Assembly: GCA_013397075.1 (NCBI GenBank)
Contig: VWZS01000547.1
Span: 2,860,168 to 2,924,167, forward strand
Source of the DNA: Rhabdornis inornatus
Lineage: Eukaryota > Chordata > Aves > Passeriformes > Rhabdornithidae
Reading direction: 5' to 3'
Length of the DNA stretch: 64,000 nucleotides
Program-made: the position numbers and the translations under genes
In this document: one piece after another, positions 50,701 to 60,924 of the stretch
How positions within the stretch are numbered: position 1 is the first letter of the stretch
Layout: each line of letters begins with the position of its first letter
The notes under the pieces: model-generated
Database searches by the model: none
Told to the model about the DNA's origin: nothing
What the model saw: only the letters and a program-made list of their open reading frames with translations

Positions 50701-53700
50701 TCCCCATGGTGCTCGTGGCCCTGCCAGCCCAGGGCTCAGAGCAAGGGGGAGCCCAGCTCCAATGTGGGGTCAGCTGGGCCAACATGTTCAGAGGGAAGTG
50801 TCCCACAAGGGTTCAAGCAGCTCAGAGGACACAAGCACAAGGATGGCACTGAGGATGGGGTTGGCTCTCCAGACCCTTGTGCACCCCAAAATCCAGAATG
50901 CCCAGATACATCATCACATCCCAGAAGCTTCATGATCCCAAAACTCCAGCATAAAGCAAATATAATCCTGGTTTTCAATGCAGAGAGAGGTCTAGGAAAC
51001 AGTTTTGTCAAACTCACTTGGCCTCATTTGTACAGAAAATCTTAAGTTTAGTTTAAAAAGTTACAGAGTGATTTGATGTCTATAAATGGTTGGATAGAAC
51101 CACATTATATTTTTATTAAAATATGGTAAAGAAACCTCACCAGGATCTACCAAAGGGATTAAAACCAGGCTTGAAGCTTTCTAAATAGAGATGAAAATAG
51201 AGAATCACTGCTGCAGGGTGTTTCTTCCACTGTCTCCCCACCCTTAAGGTCTGTAAAGAACCCTGAACCCTGACTTGTAGAAGACACGAAGATGAGGAAG
51301 GTGGGAGGTGAAGCACCTGCTGCTTCCTGGCTGAGGAGATCTAGGTCCATTGGTGAGCAGATGGCCAGGAAACATCAGGTATTTTGGCACAGGCAGATGT
51401 CACACTGTACATCGAGGAACATCCACTTGCAGTGTCCCTTGCAGCTTGGGGGAATGCTGGGGGACCCAAGGGACATGCTGTGGTATGGCTGGCGCTAGAA
51501 GAGCCCCTTCTCCCAGAGCAAGGATGTACAAGAAGTCCCACTGTTCCTGTCCCCTGGCCTCCAGCCATGGGAACTTCACCAACCCACCCCAGGGATGTCC
51601 CCTCAGAGACATCCTCTGTTGATTCAGGGCAAGACTGCCTGGCTCCCCGTCCCTCCTTGGGTCATCCCAAGCATTCCTGGTCACCCAGTCACCCCTTGGA
51701 CTTGCCAGCCTGGATTCTAATGCCTGATGTCCCACAAGATCCTCAAATCCACGGGAATGTTGGGGCAGACCCTGCCTGGCCATGCTGAGTGGGGGGACCC
51801 AGCCCTGGGGCCTGACCTGGCAGCACTGGGGACACCAGCACAGGGGCAGGGCCACACAGCTCCACAGCCTTTCCCACAGTGTACCCAGGGCTGTGGGACC
51901 CTAAGGGTCGAGCCACGTGCCCAGCTGGCACTGAGGCCATGCTGCCACTGCCAACACCCCATCGTGGCTCGGGGTGCCTGTCCAGAGCCCCTCCTGCCCC
52001 TCCTGCAGCCCCCACAGGCACAGCAGCTCATGGCTCCCTCCAGCTGTCACTTACAAGGGAAATGTCCCCATGGGCTGGAAATAGCTCAGTGGAGTCCTGC
52101 ACAGCCCCGGGGCTGCTGCTATTCCTGCAGAGCTCAGGGAACTGGCAATTCCAGAAGCAATTTGGTCACCCTGACCCAATGGCCAGGCTGGGATTTCACC
52201 TGCTCGGCAAGTGGGACATAGTGGGAACATGGCAAGAGTGTTGTCCTTGGGCTTGGCACAGACCTCCCAGCCTGGTGCCAGCCCACAGACACCTGCTGGT
52301 ACCTCTGTGCTACCAGGGCCATGCACAGACGAGGTGTCCTGGCCTTCCTGCCCAGCTGGATATCACCTACACACACAAGGATGGCTGATGGAGAGGGCGT
52401 CACATCAGAGCCAACCTACTGAGCCACCTGCCTTGCTTTGCTCAGCCAACACTTTGGGGTAAGAAAGGGACCAGGGTCTCCTTGGGGTGAGGCACCAGGG
52501 CTGTGACAGGGGGATGTAGGTGGCACAAGCACCCAAGGCATCTGAGGCACCCTGAGCTCCTTGTCTCACACACACTCAAGGGCAGTGGTGCCCATGGCTG
52601 TGCTGGTGCTGGAGGATGGAACAAGTCTAGTGAGGTGTCACTGGGACACAGAGGTCTCCAGCTCTGGGAGGCTGGTTACTGTGGGGGCCACTGGCCCAGG
52701 CTGGTCAGGGTGGGGTGTCCCCATGGCTGCTGTGCCCTGGGCCCTGAGCCCACACAAGGTGCCACAGTCCCACTCCCAAGATGTTCTGACCTGGGAGGTG
52801 GAGCCCAGCCTAAAGTGACGCATTCCAAGGTGACACATTCTGGGTGATGGAGAACACCCCAAGATGCCACAAGAACATGGTGATGGAGCTCCTCCTGAGG
52901 TGACACCTTCCAGGATGAGGCAGGATGAGGATTCCCAGAAGCTGAGGCTGGCACAGACCCCTCCTGCTGTCATCCTCCTGCTGTGCAGCGCCTTGCAGGA
53001 GGACGCCACTGTGCCAGGGCTTTCCCCAAGTCCTCTCTCAGCTCAGAGGCGGTGATGGCATGGCCTGGAATTGCCCTCCCACTCAAATCCATGATGGCTG
53101 CAGGGCCAAGAGATCCTCGGGGCAAAGCTGCTGAGCACAATGTCTGGGCACTGCCATGCCAGCATCCCTGTGGCCCACTGCTGGTGGCCACAGGAGTCAC
53201 CCAGCCTGGAAGAGATGACTGGGCTCTGAGGTGTGAGTGTGCTCCCCTGGGCAGGAGCAGATTGGGTGAGTGCCCTCACCATGAGTCACTGCCCCATGGT
53301 GGGTGCTGGTCCCTGCCAGGCTCCTGGCAACCCCAGGGAGCTTTGCCAGCCCCAGCCACGTGTGCAATGATCTGCCTTGGAGGGGGCTGTAAGAGCACAG
53401 GCATGGGGTAATTCCCTCCCCCAGACTCTGGGAATGGTGGCAGGGTCCTGGCAGCCCTAGGTGCCACTAAACCCGAAGGACCACGCCTTGCCATGAGGTT
53501 CCAATGGAGCCCCTGCTTCTCCACTGGACTTTGACACCTTCTTTTCCCACGGGCACCTGCAGCCCCACAGCCCCGTGGGATCCCCACAGCCTCACAGGCA
53601 CCAACAGGGGTTGAATGGAAGACATGTCCCAAAAATGGAAAAAACACCCTCTCCAAACTACTTCCTGTACCCTAAAGGAGCCAGGTCTGAGAGTTCAGCT

Positions 53701-54160
53701 TGATGCCAAAGGAAAAGCAAAACTCATCCTGCAAATTCCATTGGTCTTGGAGGAGCAGAAGCATGGGCAGAAGACATGCCACTGCTTAGAGCTTTTTTGG
53801 AAACCTACAGTACTGGGGTGAAATACGTCACCCTCAATAAACAGGTGGGGACCCCTCAGAGCTGGTCCTGGGGCTGCCAGACCCCCATGAGCCTCCTCCG
53901 AGCTGGGGGATCCCGGTGCTGTGCCATGCCAGCCTCAGCCAAACCAACACGTGGGCTACTGGTCATCCACCATGGAGACAAGCTCCTGATGTCCCACAAG
54001 GCCACCAGCCCCGCTTGGAGCGGCACCAGCCATGCCCGCAGAACACCTTCCCAACCCCCCTGCACAGCCTGCACCCGCTGCCCCTGGAGGTCACCCCGCC
54101 TCTGTCGCGGTGTGTCGCCGGCCCCCAAACCCATTCATTGCGGAGAACGGCCCAAGATGC

Positions 54161-54170
54161 CCTTAAAAGG
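54161..54170. promoter_or_regulatory. SRL: CArG box (SRF site candidate)
   Basis: CCTTAAAAGG is a perfect CC(A/T)6GG serum response element core. It sits at the edge of a CpG-rich block in SRL intron 1, about 1.25 kb downstream of the predicted start. SRF sites drive many striated-muscle genes. Whether this one is used is inference. Confidence 0.55.
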
Positions 54171-54869
54171 CCAAAACTCGGCGGGGCCGGGGGTGCCGGT
54201 GCTGGCAGGCGGCAGCTGCGGTGCCCGCGCGGGGCTGCGGCGGCGCGGCCCGGGGGGGTGCCGGCCCGCAGTGTCCCCTTACACGGCTGTTTCCATACTT
54301 AGCCGCCCCCCTCCCGGCTGCGCGGCCGCCGGAGCCCGGCCAGGCAGAGAACCGGCCCAAATTAACTCAAGGGCAAGCAAGGGTACCAGCGATGCCGCCC
54401 CGCCGCGCTGCCCCGGGGACACCCGGCCGGGCAGCGGGGTGCGAAGTGGGGATGGGGCAGCCCGGGGAAGGGGATCCGGGGTCCTCAGAGATCCCCAGCG
54501 CCCTGGCACACCCTTCCCCCCCAGCCCCCCCAGTCCAAAATCAAGCCACCACGGCAGGCACAGGTGACACTGCCCCAAGGCATGTCAGCGGCAGCACGGC
54601 CCCTGTGCCCAACGTGACTCTGTAAGAGGGACCCCAATCTGCACCTCCCGCCATCCCCTCCTATCCACAGCCCCCCAACACGTTTCCCTGCACATTTTGG
54701 GGTGACTCTGCAGGCTGGAAAAGCTGCTGGGGAGCCCGGACCGCTGTACCCCTGCCACCCTGTCCTGCTCCAGGGCTGGGCTCACTGGGCGCCCCAGAGC
54801 CTCTCCTGCACTCTCAGTCCCACAAGCACCCATAATTCTATCTGAAACCCTGCAGGCCCCCCACAGACA

Positions 54870-55340
54870 TCCACAGGTACCTGCAGCCCTACAGGCACCC
54901 AGAGTCCCAAAGGTGCTCACAGCTCCACAGTCACCCGTGGCCCCACAGGTACCTCCCCTAGGTACCCACAGCCCCATAGGCACTGACTGTCCCACGGACA
55001 TCCAGGGCCCCATGGGCACCTGCAGCCCTACAGGGGTCCCACAGCCCCTTGGGGTTGCCACAGACCTGTAGGAACCCCCAGCCCCACAGGCACCTACAGC
55101 CCCATGGAGACACCCAGCTCTGTGGGGACCCCCAGCCCCATGGGGACCTGCCAGCCCCGTGGGGTTGCCACAGTCCCAAAGCACCCACAGCCCCATGGGG
55201 ACCCCATAAACCTGGGCACCCCCAGAGTCCCCACAGCCCCAAGGGCACCCCCAGCCCCATGGGGACCCCATAGCCCTGCCAGCAGCCACAGCTCCCGAGC
55301 ACCCCCAGCCCCCCGGGGTGCCCCCAGCCCCGGGGAGCCC
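54870..55340. repeat. Tandem repeat in SRL intron 1, about 24-bp unit
   Basis: About 470 bp of imperfect copies of units such as 'cccccagccccatggggacc' and 'cacctacagccccat'. The array ends only some 15 bp from the donor site of the SRL signal-peptide exon. Read on the minus strand it stays open in the SRL frame as Gly/Ala/Cys/Trp-rich sequence. Confidence 0.85.
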
Positions 55341-55354
55341 CAACCCGGCTGTAC

Positions 55355-55415
55355 CTGCGGTGCCGAGGAGCAGGAGCGAGGCCACGCAGCAGCAGAGCAG
55401 GTTGAGGCCCTTCAT
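55355..55415 (-). CDS. SRL: Sarcalumenin first coding exon (signal peptide)
   Basis: This short exon encodes MKGLNLLCCCVASLLLLGTA plus one base. It is a classic signal peptide (Lys near the start, a Leu/Cys/Val hydrophobic core, then GTA before the cleavage site) that sends the protein to the ER/SR lumen. The ATG context is strong (GCCACCATGA). The exon ends at CCGCAG|GTACAG in phase 1. The following exon supplies AG (cassette, Glu) or AA (short form, Glu), so both mature proteins begin with an acidic residue. Confidence 0.96.
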
Positions 55416-55510
55416 GGTGGCTGCCAGGAGCTCCCTGCCGCTCGCTGCCTCTATTTATACGGCGTCGGCGCGGGGCAGGGCAGGCAGGGCAGGCAGGGCA
55501 GGCAGCTGCC
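55416..55510 (-). promoter_or_regulatory. SRL: SRL core promoter: TATA box, E-box and short 5' UTR
   Basis: TATAAATAG is at 55451-55459 on the minus strand, 36-44 bp upstream of the ATG. It predicts a start near 55430 and a 5' UTR of only about 15 nt. A CAGCTG E-box (the MyoD-family type) is at 55503-55508. Between them lie three copies of a GGGCAGGCA-like 9-mer (55473-55503, plus strand). A TATA promoter with an adjacent CAGCTG suits a muscle-specific gene. Confidence 0.65.
55473..55503. repeat. Short 9-bp tandem repeat in the SRL promoter
   Basis: Three-plus copies of 'gggcaggca' lie between the E-box and the TATA box, so copy-number change would alter their spacing. Confidence 0.8.
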
Positions 55511-56689
55511 CGCACAGATGCTGCTGCTGCTGCCGCTCTTCCGCTCCCAGGGGCCCTGGGGATGGGGACAGAGATGGGAATGGCTCGTGTCAGGGATGCG
55601 GGGACACCTCTGGGCGTGGGGACCCTGGGCTGGCACTGCTCATGTGGGGTCACAGTGCCCATCGCAGTGATAGGAGAAAGGGGTGTCTCTATTCGAGTGA
55701 ATTCCTGCAGGGCTCCTCTAGACACTGTCCCCAGAATCCTGCTGGTGTGGGGTAGCGGGACTCCTCGGGCTGCCTCCTTTTGGGCTGCAGCAGGGTTTTG
55801 TGGAGAGAGAGAGCTGAGCATCACTGCACTGCAGTGTCCTCATCTGTCCCCAAAGGTGGATGGATGTCCCCAAGCATCGCGTCCTGGGCTGATCTGATGT
55901 CCCCTGCAGCCGCCACAGGTCACCAACTCCAGGCAATGCCAAAGGAAACAGGCCATGTTCCTTCCACCCTGATGGGGACGTCCCCATTGGCACTGCACTG
56001 CACTGGCAGCGTGGCACAGGGCACAATGTCACCAGCACCTGCCACTCTTGCTGGTACAGAACAGCTCCCAGCTCTGTCCTCAAAGCCTGGCCATGGCAGA
56101 GTGACCCCTGGGCTCTATCAGTGCACAAGCCATTCTGGGGGGGCTGTGACCCAGCTTTTTCTCCAGGAGGGGGGCAAACAACAGTACCCCAAGAGTGGGA
56201 GCAGGGGGAGCCCCTGAACCCAAGATGGGGGGAGGGGGTGATGGACCCACAGCCATGGGAGGATGCTGAGAGGTGGGTGCTCCATGGGAAAAGAAAGGTG
56301 CCTCCCCCCAAAAAAACATGGAGAGAGATGAGTGTCCCCACTCCTGGGGAAGAGGGACACAAAGTCTGACTCCAGTCCCGCCCTCAGCTATGTGGCCTCA
56401 TTAAAATCAGCCCAGATGTCCCCCCACCTCAGCACTGAGCTGAGCCCTGATGTGCTCATCACATGTGGGCAGCACTGGCAGGGCTGAGCCTTTAAACAGT
56501 GCCTGGCTGCTCAGCAGGACCCACACCAGAGCCAGGACCAGGAGCAGCATCCTCTGCCTTTGCCTCCTGCCATGATTCCCAGTGCAAGCAGCACCCCTGC
56601 CCTCCCCACAAGCCCCCAGAGGGACCAGTGTCCATCAAAGTCGGATCCATCCCTTTCCCCACAAATGTTAATGCCAGCACAGAGATTCT
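55511..56689. other. Intergenic gap between TFAP4 and SRL
   Basis: About 1.2 kb separates the likely TFAP4 polyadenylation site from the SRL promoter, both genes running the same way. I see no gene or CR1 here. It must hold SRL upstream control sequence. Confidence 0.75.
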
Positions 56690-56707
56690 AAAAAACCAAG
56701 TACAAAC

Positions 56708-56713
56708 TTTATT
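56708..56713 (-). terminator. TFAP4: Polyadenylation signal (AATAAA) for TFAP4
   Basis: A canonical hexamer on the minus strand, the first one seen downstream of the stop codon, followed by a T-rich stretch. Confidence 0.6.
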
Positions 56714-56818
56714 TTGTTTCTTTACAAAGGCACGAGCCTCTTTTTTTTTTTCAACTTTCTTAACAAAATAGAATAGCTTCTCAATCAACACAAAGACCTG
56801 AAAATTGTAAAAAAAATA

Positions 56819-56940
56819 CAAAAAAAAAAAAACCCAAACAAAAAACAAACAAACAAACAAACAAACAAAAAAAAACCCAAAAAACTAAAAAAACCAAAAA
56901 ATCAAAAAAAAAAAAAAAAAAAGAAAAAANNAAAAAAAAA
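56819..56940. repeat. A-rich and (AAAC)n simple repeat with a 2-N gap
   Basis: Runs of A broken by C, with five to six consecutive CAAA units around 56845-56870. Two Ns at 56930-56931 lie inside the A run, so the length is unreliable. Confidence 0.92.
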
Positions 56941-57902
56941 AAGGAAAGGAACCGAGAAACAGCTGCAGCTGGGGGGGAACCTACTGAATACCACCGAGGC
57001 TCTACACACGACTGGCCTAAAACCCTACAGCTGGGTGGGGGGCAGCAGGGCGAGGGGGGACACACAAAATGGGGACCCCCCACCCGCCACAACAGACCCA
57101 AGCGACACAATCACAAAATAGAAAAGCTCTTCAGAGCTGACGGACCCCACAAACCAGGTTAAGTGCTTAAAGGAGGGATGGGAACGGGGTGGTGGGACAG
57201 GGATGGGCATGGGGACAGAGATGGGGTATAAAAATCAGCCCCCAACCTGCCATCCCTGTGCCAAGGAGGTGGGTGTTGGAAATGCCAGGGAGGGGTGGTA
57301 CATGCCAGCCCTCCCACCGTGGTCCAATGGCATCATCCCAGGATTATTTTACTCTCCAAGGGGGTTTTCCCTGCCCCATGTGGGGTGCAGGAGCCATGGT
57401 GGTACCCCAAAGTCAGGGATCCCTGTCCTGCCTTTGCTGCCATGTCACTTGGCATCTCCCCCCCGCTTAAAAACGAACATTTAATTAAAAGAAAAAAAAA
57501 AAAAACACAAGAGAAGGAAAAAACAAAATTAAGATCCCAACCAAAGGCCCTGTCCCAAGGGAACACCATCAGGAACAGCGGGGCTGCTGCCAGCTTGGCA
57601 GGATTCCCTGTGGGTAGGCGGGTGGGGGTTGATAAACAAGGGCGGGGGGCTGTGACCCCCATCCCAAATGCCCCCCACCATGCCCCGAGCCCTCTGGGCC
57701 TCCCTGTGGCCACCCCCAAGCCCCTGCCCCCCTGGGAGCTGCAGGGTGACCTTTGCCTGCCTCTAACGCTCTGCTTTACAGTATTGGAAAAAGGTCATAA
57801 AAGAGACCCAAATCGCGTTGTATTTTTTAAAAATTTCAGCATATTCTCTGACGTTACCCCCCCCCACCCTGGCATCCCTCCCCAGCTGCTGGCCAGGGGG
57901 TG

Positions 57903-58097
57903 TCAGGGCAGCTCCCCGTCCCCCGAGGGCTCTTCTTTGCTCTGGTCCATGGAGTCACTGTCGTTGCCCTCGGTGTCGGAGGCGGTGTCAGAGGCGGAGG
58001 GCTCGGGGCAGGCGCGTGCTGGCGTGACGATGACGGCGCGTCTCTGCTCCTCTTCCTGCAGCTGCTTCTCTTGTGTCCCCTCGATGTGCTGGATCGC
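57903..58097 (-). CDS. TFAP4: Transcription factor AP-4, last coding exon
   Basis: A 195-bp exon encoding AIQHIEGTQEKQLQEEEQ... to ...EEPSGDGELP and a TGA stop. The C-terminus SDTASDTEGNDSDSMDQ is the acidic, Ser-rich tail of AP-4. The acceptor CTGGGCAG is in phase 0. The ending GDGELP is that of the mammalian protein, so the C-terminus is intact. Confidence 0.97.
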   Translation of the reverse strand, partial: AIQHIEGTQEKQLQEEEQRRAVIVTPARACPEPSASDTASDTEGNDSDSMDQSKEEPSGDGELP

Positions 58098-58205
58098 CTG
58101 CCCAGGGCACACACAGCCTGTCAGGACATCCCCTCTGACCCACCCCGGGGGTTAGGGACCCCCCTGAGACCCTGCTGCCAACCCCCCCGCTGCTCCCCAG
58201 CTCAC

Positions 58206-58364
58206 CTGGACGATGGTGTCCAGGTTTTGCCGGGACGTGGAGACCGTGTTGATGACCGAGGATGGGCCCATGGTGACCACGGTGACATGATGGGAGGGAG
58301 GCGGTGCTGGAACGATCACGGTGGGGTGGTGGGTGGGCGCTGGGGGAGCATGTGATGGCAGGAG
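58206..58364 (-). CDS. TFAP4: Transcription factor AP-4 coding exon (Pro/His-rich region)
   Basis: A 159-bp exon (53 codons, phase 0 at both ends) encoding LLPSHAPPAPTHHPTVIVPA... to ...RQNLDTIVQ. It holds the Pro/His-rich stretch and the conserved VTMGPSSVIN segment of AP-4. The acceptor is TTCTGTCCCCAG and the donor CAG|GTGAGC. Confidence 0.97.
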
Positions 58365-58710
58365 CTGGGGACAGAAGGAAAACCCCCGGTGAGCAGGGAT
58401 CGAGGCACGGTGGCGTGGGGAGAACATTGCACTTGTTCACTGAGCCCAAGCTCTGTAAAAGCTGAAGCATCACTCGGCTGCTCCAGTTCTCCATCCCAGT
58501 GGATGCCAGCTGAAAGCTGCTGCCACCTCAGCTTTGCAGAGTGGAACATGAAGGATTCCCCATATCCCAAAGGACAGCGATTTAGGCTTTGAAGCCAGGA
58601 CAGGCAAGTGCCAGCCCCTGTGTGGCCAGGAATTCCCCCACCCCTCGGAGATCCTCGTTTGAGCAGCGGATGGGAAGATCCGCCCTAGAAGAAGGCTACG
58701 GAGAGTTCAC

Positions 58711-58720
58711 CTAAAAATAG
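58711..58720. promoter_or_regulatory. MEF2 site candidate
   Basis: CTAAAAATAG fits the MEF2 consensus YTA(A/T)4TAR exactly. It lies in a TFAP4 intron, about 3.3 kb upstream of the SRL promoter, so it could serve the muscle gene SRL rather than TFAP4. Its function is inferred. Confidence 0.45.
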
Positions 58721-59355
58721 GCTGAACTTCCCCGGGAGGCAGCTGGCAGGGACCCTGCAGGGACACGGCTCTGCAGAAGCCCAAGGAACAGGGAAGAAGC
58801 TGCTGTTCCTCCCTTTGAAGCTCCTGGAGTGGCGTGGCCCCGGGCTGGGCTCGAGGGCAACAGCGCACAGGGACCTGTGCTGGCACAGCGCTCACCTCCT
58901 CCCTGCACCACTGGCAAACCCAGCAGTCTCGAGGGAAAGGCTCAAAGTTCCCATCCCCACAGCCTGCCAGCTTGACACTCCCCTTTCTCAGCCTGCTGGG
59001 TGGCAGGGAATGGTTTGGAGATCCCTGAAATGCAGTGGGAGTCACCCAGAGAAAGGTGAAGCCCCTGAGACTAAACCCTCTCTGGCAGCAAGTGACCTTC
59101 CCTGTACAAACCCTTCTGTGCCAGGAAAGGGAGTCACTTGGTAGCCACCATGGGTGGTCCCATCCAGTCCCCCCCTGAAACACAAGGTGCCTGCCAGCAC
59201 AGCCCCAAGCACTGGAGGGGGCTTTGGGCCACCCCTTTCTCAAATCACTAAGGGTGAGAGCTTTGCTGGGACATCAGTGCCCACAGGAGGTGCCAAATCC
59301 ATCACTGAACCAACCCCTGTGTTTCAGTAGCTGGGGGTGCCTGGGGTGCACTCAC

Positions 59356-59493
59356 CTGGGTTCGGATCTGCTGCTCGCGCTCGAGCTTCTCCTGGTGCAG
59401 CAACCTCACCTGTTCCTGCTGCTGCTGGAGCTGCACCTGCTGAGCAATCACCTTCAGCTTCTCGGGGTACATGTGGGCCTCCAGGGAGCGAAC
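59356..59493 (-). CDS. TFAP4: Transcription factor AP-4 coding exon (second leucine zipper / Gln-rich)
   Basis: A 138-bp exon (46 codons, phase 0) encoding VRSLEAHMYPEKLKVIAQQV... to ...LEREQQIRTQ. It continues the coiled coil with a Gln-rich helix. The acceptor TTGCCCACAG and donor CAG|GTGAGT are both strong. Confidence 0.97.
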
Positions 59494-60366
59494 CTGTGGG
59501 CAAGGGAACCCCAACATCAGTGGGGGGTCCAGCATGGCCCTGCTGAACCCCAGCTATCCCCTCAGCCAGAAACTCCTGGATGAGCATGGAGAAGGGGTGT
59601 CCAGAGCAGGTGTTCAGTGACCCCACATCCCTGGGGTTCACTGGGGACATGGCAGAGGCTGCAAGAGGGCACCTGGCCTCACCTGCTCCTCCAGCATCAT
59701 GCGGACTGAGCGCTCCTTGTCGAGCTGCTGCCGGAGCTCGATCATCTCCCGACGCAGATCCTCGGCCTTCTCATCTTCCCAGATGTCCGGCGAGCCGATC
59801 CCCTCATCTTTGTCCTCTGCCCGTCGCCGTTTCGGGGAGGAGCCACTGAATTCCTGCCATGGGAATGTGGTGTCAGGGACAGGGGGCTAGCATGGATGCT
59901 CTCCCTGCCATCCAAACATCTGGGTGATGCCACTCGCCACCACAGCTCCATGCAAGAAAGGATCCCCCTGGGGTTGTGTTTGATGCTTGGGGACAGATGG
60001 GCTCCTGCCTGTGTCCCACATCCTGGTCTTCATCCCCACAGCCTTGTGCCAACTTGATTCTCATACTGAGACACCCAAGGCAGTTCAACCAGGGCACCCC
60101 GGCACCAGAACTGCCACCAGGCCATCCCCGACACACCAAATAGGTGGAAATAACAGACAACAGGACCCCAACCCTTCTCCCCCTGCCAGGTAAGAGATGT
60201 CAGGATGAATGGGGCTCCCTGCCCTGCCAGGGGAATGAAAACATCTCCACTCTTTGGCTGAGCAGAGTAGAGGGTCCCACCCTGAGCCTAAGGAACTGCA
60301 ATGACATCCCCGCCCTGGCCAGCCAGGATTGTCCCATCCCCTCCTGCCCCATCCATGGGGCACTAC
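59494..60366 (-). other. TFAP4: TFAP4 introns flanking the 59683-59853 exon
   Basis: Introns of 189 bp and 513 bp on either side of the exon at 59683-59853. I see no other feature in them. Confidence 0.85.
59683..59853 (-). CDS. TFAP4: Transcription factor AP-4 coding exon (nuclear signal and second zipper)
   Basis: A 171-bp exon (57 codons, phase 0) encoding EFSGSSPKRRRAEDKDEGIG... to ...RMMLEEQ. PKRRR is a likely nuclear-localisation signal, and the EDLRREMIELRQQLDKE helix is the second zipper that AP-4 uses for homodimers. The acceptor is CATGGCAG and the donor CAG|GTGAGG. Confidence 0.97.
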
Positions 60367-60465
60367 CTGGATGAACCGCTTGAGCTGGGTGTTCTGCTGC
60401 AGTAGCCGAGTCTTTTCCTGCTCCAGGGAGAAGATGTACTCGGCTGTCTGCTGGAGGATGGCTGC
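60367..60465 (-). CDS. TFAP4: Transcription factor AP-4 coding exon (helix 2 and first zipper)
   Basis: A 99-bp exon (33 codons, phase 0) encoding AAILQQTAEYIFSLEQEKTR... to ...QLKRFIQ. This is helix 2 of the bHLH and the start of the first leucine zipper. It joins directly to ...DGEKLSK of the upstream exon. The acceptor is CCCCACAG and the donor CAG|GTAGTG. Confidence 0.97.
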
Positions 60466-60924
60466 CTGTGGGGGAGCCAGGAAGGGCATGCTGAGCCAGG
60501 AGAGCCTGGCTGTTTGGGCCCCAGGCCTCCTCCTGGGGAGCTCTGAAAGCAGCACTGCTCCTTGCCATCCCTGGTGTCTCCTCCCAGAGTCTGCTCCACC
60601 CAGGTTCCCCCCTGGGATTTCCACCATGGTGAAACCCTCCAATTTACCCACCTCGGGAAGCCAACCAGCTGCCTCCTCACCCCACTCCCCTCCTCACCCA
60701 GGAACATGTCACCCTGCTCCTGGGGCACTGGGGGCTGTCACACTCTCCCAGCCCACTCCAGGACACCGGGCTGGGGATGCACACCCACTCCTGCTGGGAA
60801 ACCTCCCCAAGACAGAGCTCCATATTTGGATTAATACCCAAATAACACCCAATTAACACTCAAATACTCCCAACTCCACTTTCAGCCCCTCCACGTGCAG
60901 GACCAGCACGTGCATCCTGCTCAC
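60466..60924 (-). other. TFAP4: TFAP4 intron
   Basis: A GTGAGC...CCACAG intron of 459 bp between the two bHLH exons, with nothing notable in it. Confidence 0.88.

Larger units (their letters stand above)
47728..55354 (-). other. SRL: SRL first intron
   Basis: GTACAG...TTTAG intron of 7.6 kb between the signal-peptide exon and the acidic cassette. It contains GC/CpG-rich blocks near 49680-50060 and 54140-54600, a perfect CArG box at 54161-54170, and a tandem repeat at about 54870-55340 that runs up to the donor site. The many long open frames on both strands are chance frames in GC-rich DNA. Confidence 0.85.
56690..57902 (-). other. TFAP4: TFAP4 3' UTR
   Basis: The sequence downstream of the TFAP4 stop. 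An AATAAA on the minus strand at 56708-56713 predicts cleavage near 56690 and a UTR of about 1.2 kb. A weaker ATTAAA at 57480-57485 could end a shorter UTR of about 440 nt. The distal half contains a long A-rich/AAAC tract (U/G-rich in the mRNA) with two Ns. Confidence 0.65.
58098..59355 (-). other. TFAP4: TFAP4 introns flanking the 58206-58364 exon
   Basis: A short intron at 58098-58205 and a 991-bp intron at 58365-59355. The longer one contains a perfect MEF2-type site, CTAAAAATAG, at 58711-58720. No mobile element is seen. Confidence 0.85.

Noticed and set aside
52560..53060. Loose periodicity of 'gtgacac(a/c)ttcc'-like words
   Set aside because: Units are too diverged and unequal to claim a tandem array by eye.
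53776..54567. 263-codon plus-strand open frame in SRL intron 1
   Set aside because: Its second half lies in a CpG-rich block where stops are rare, and the protein is Pro/Ala/Gly/Arg-rich without domains.
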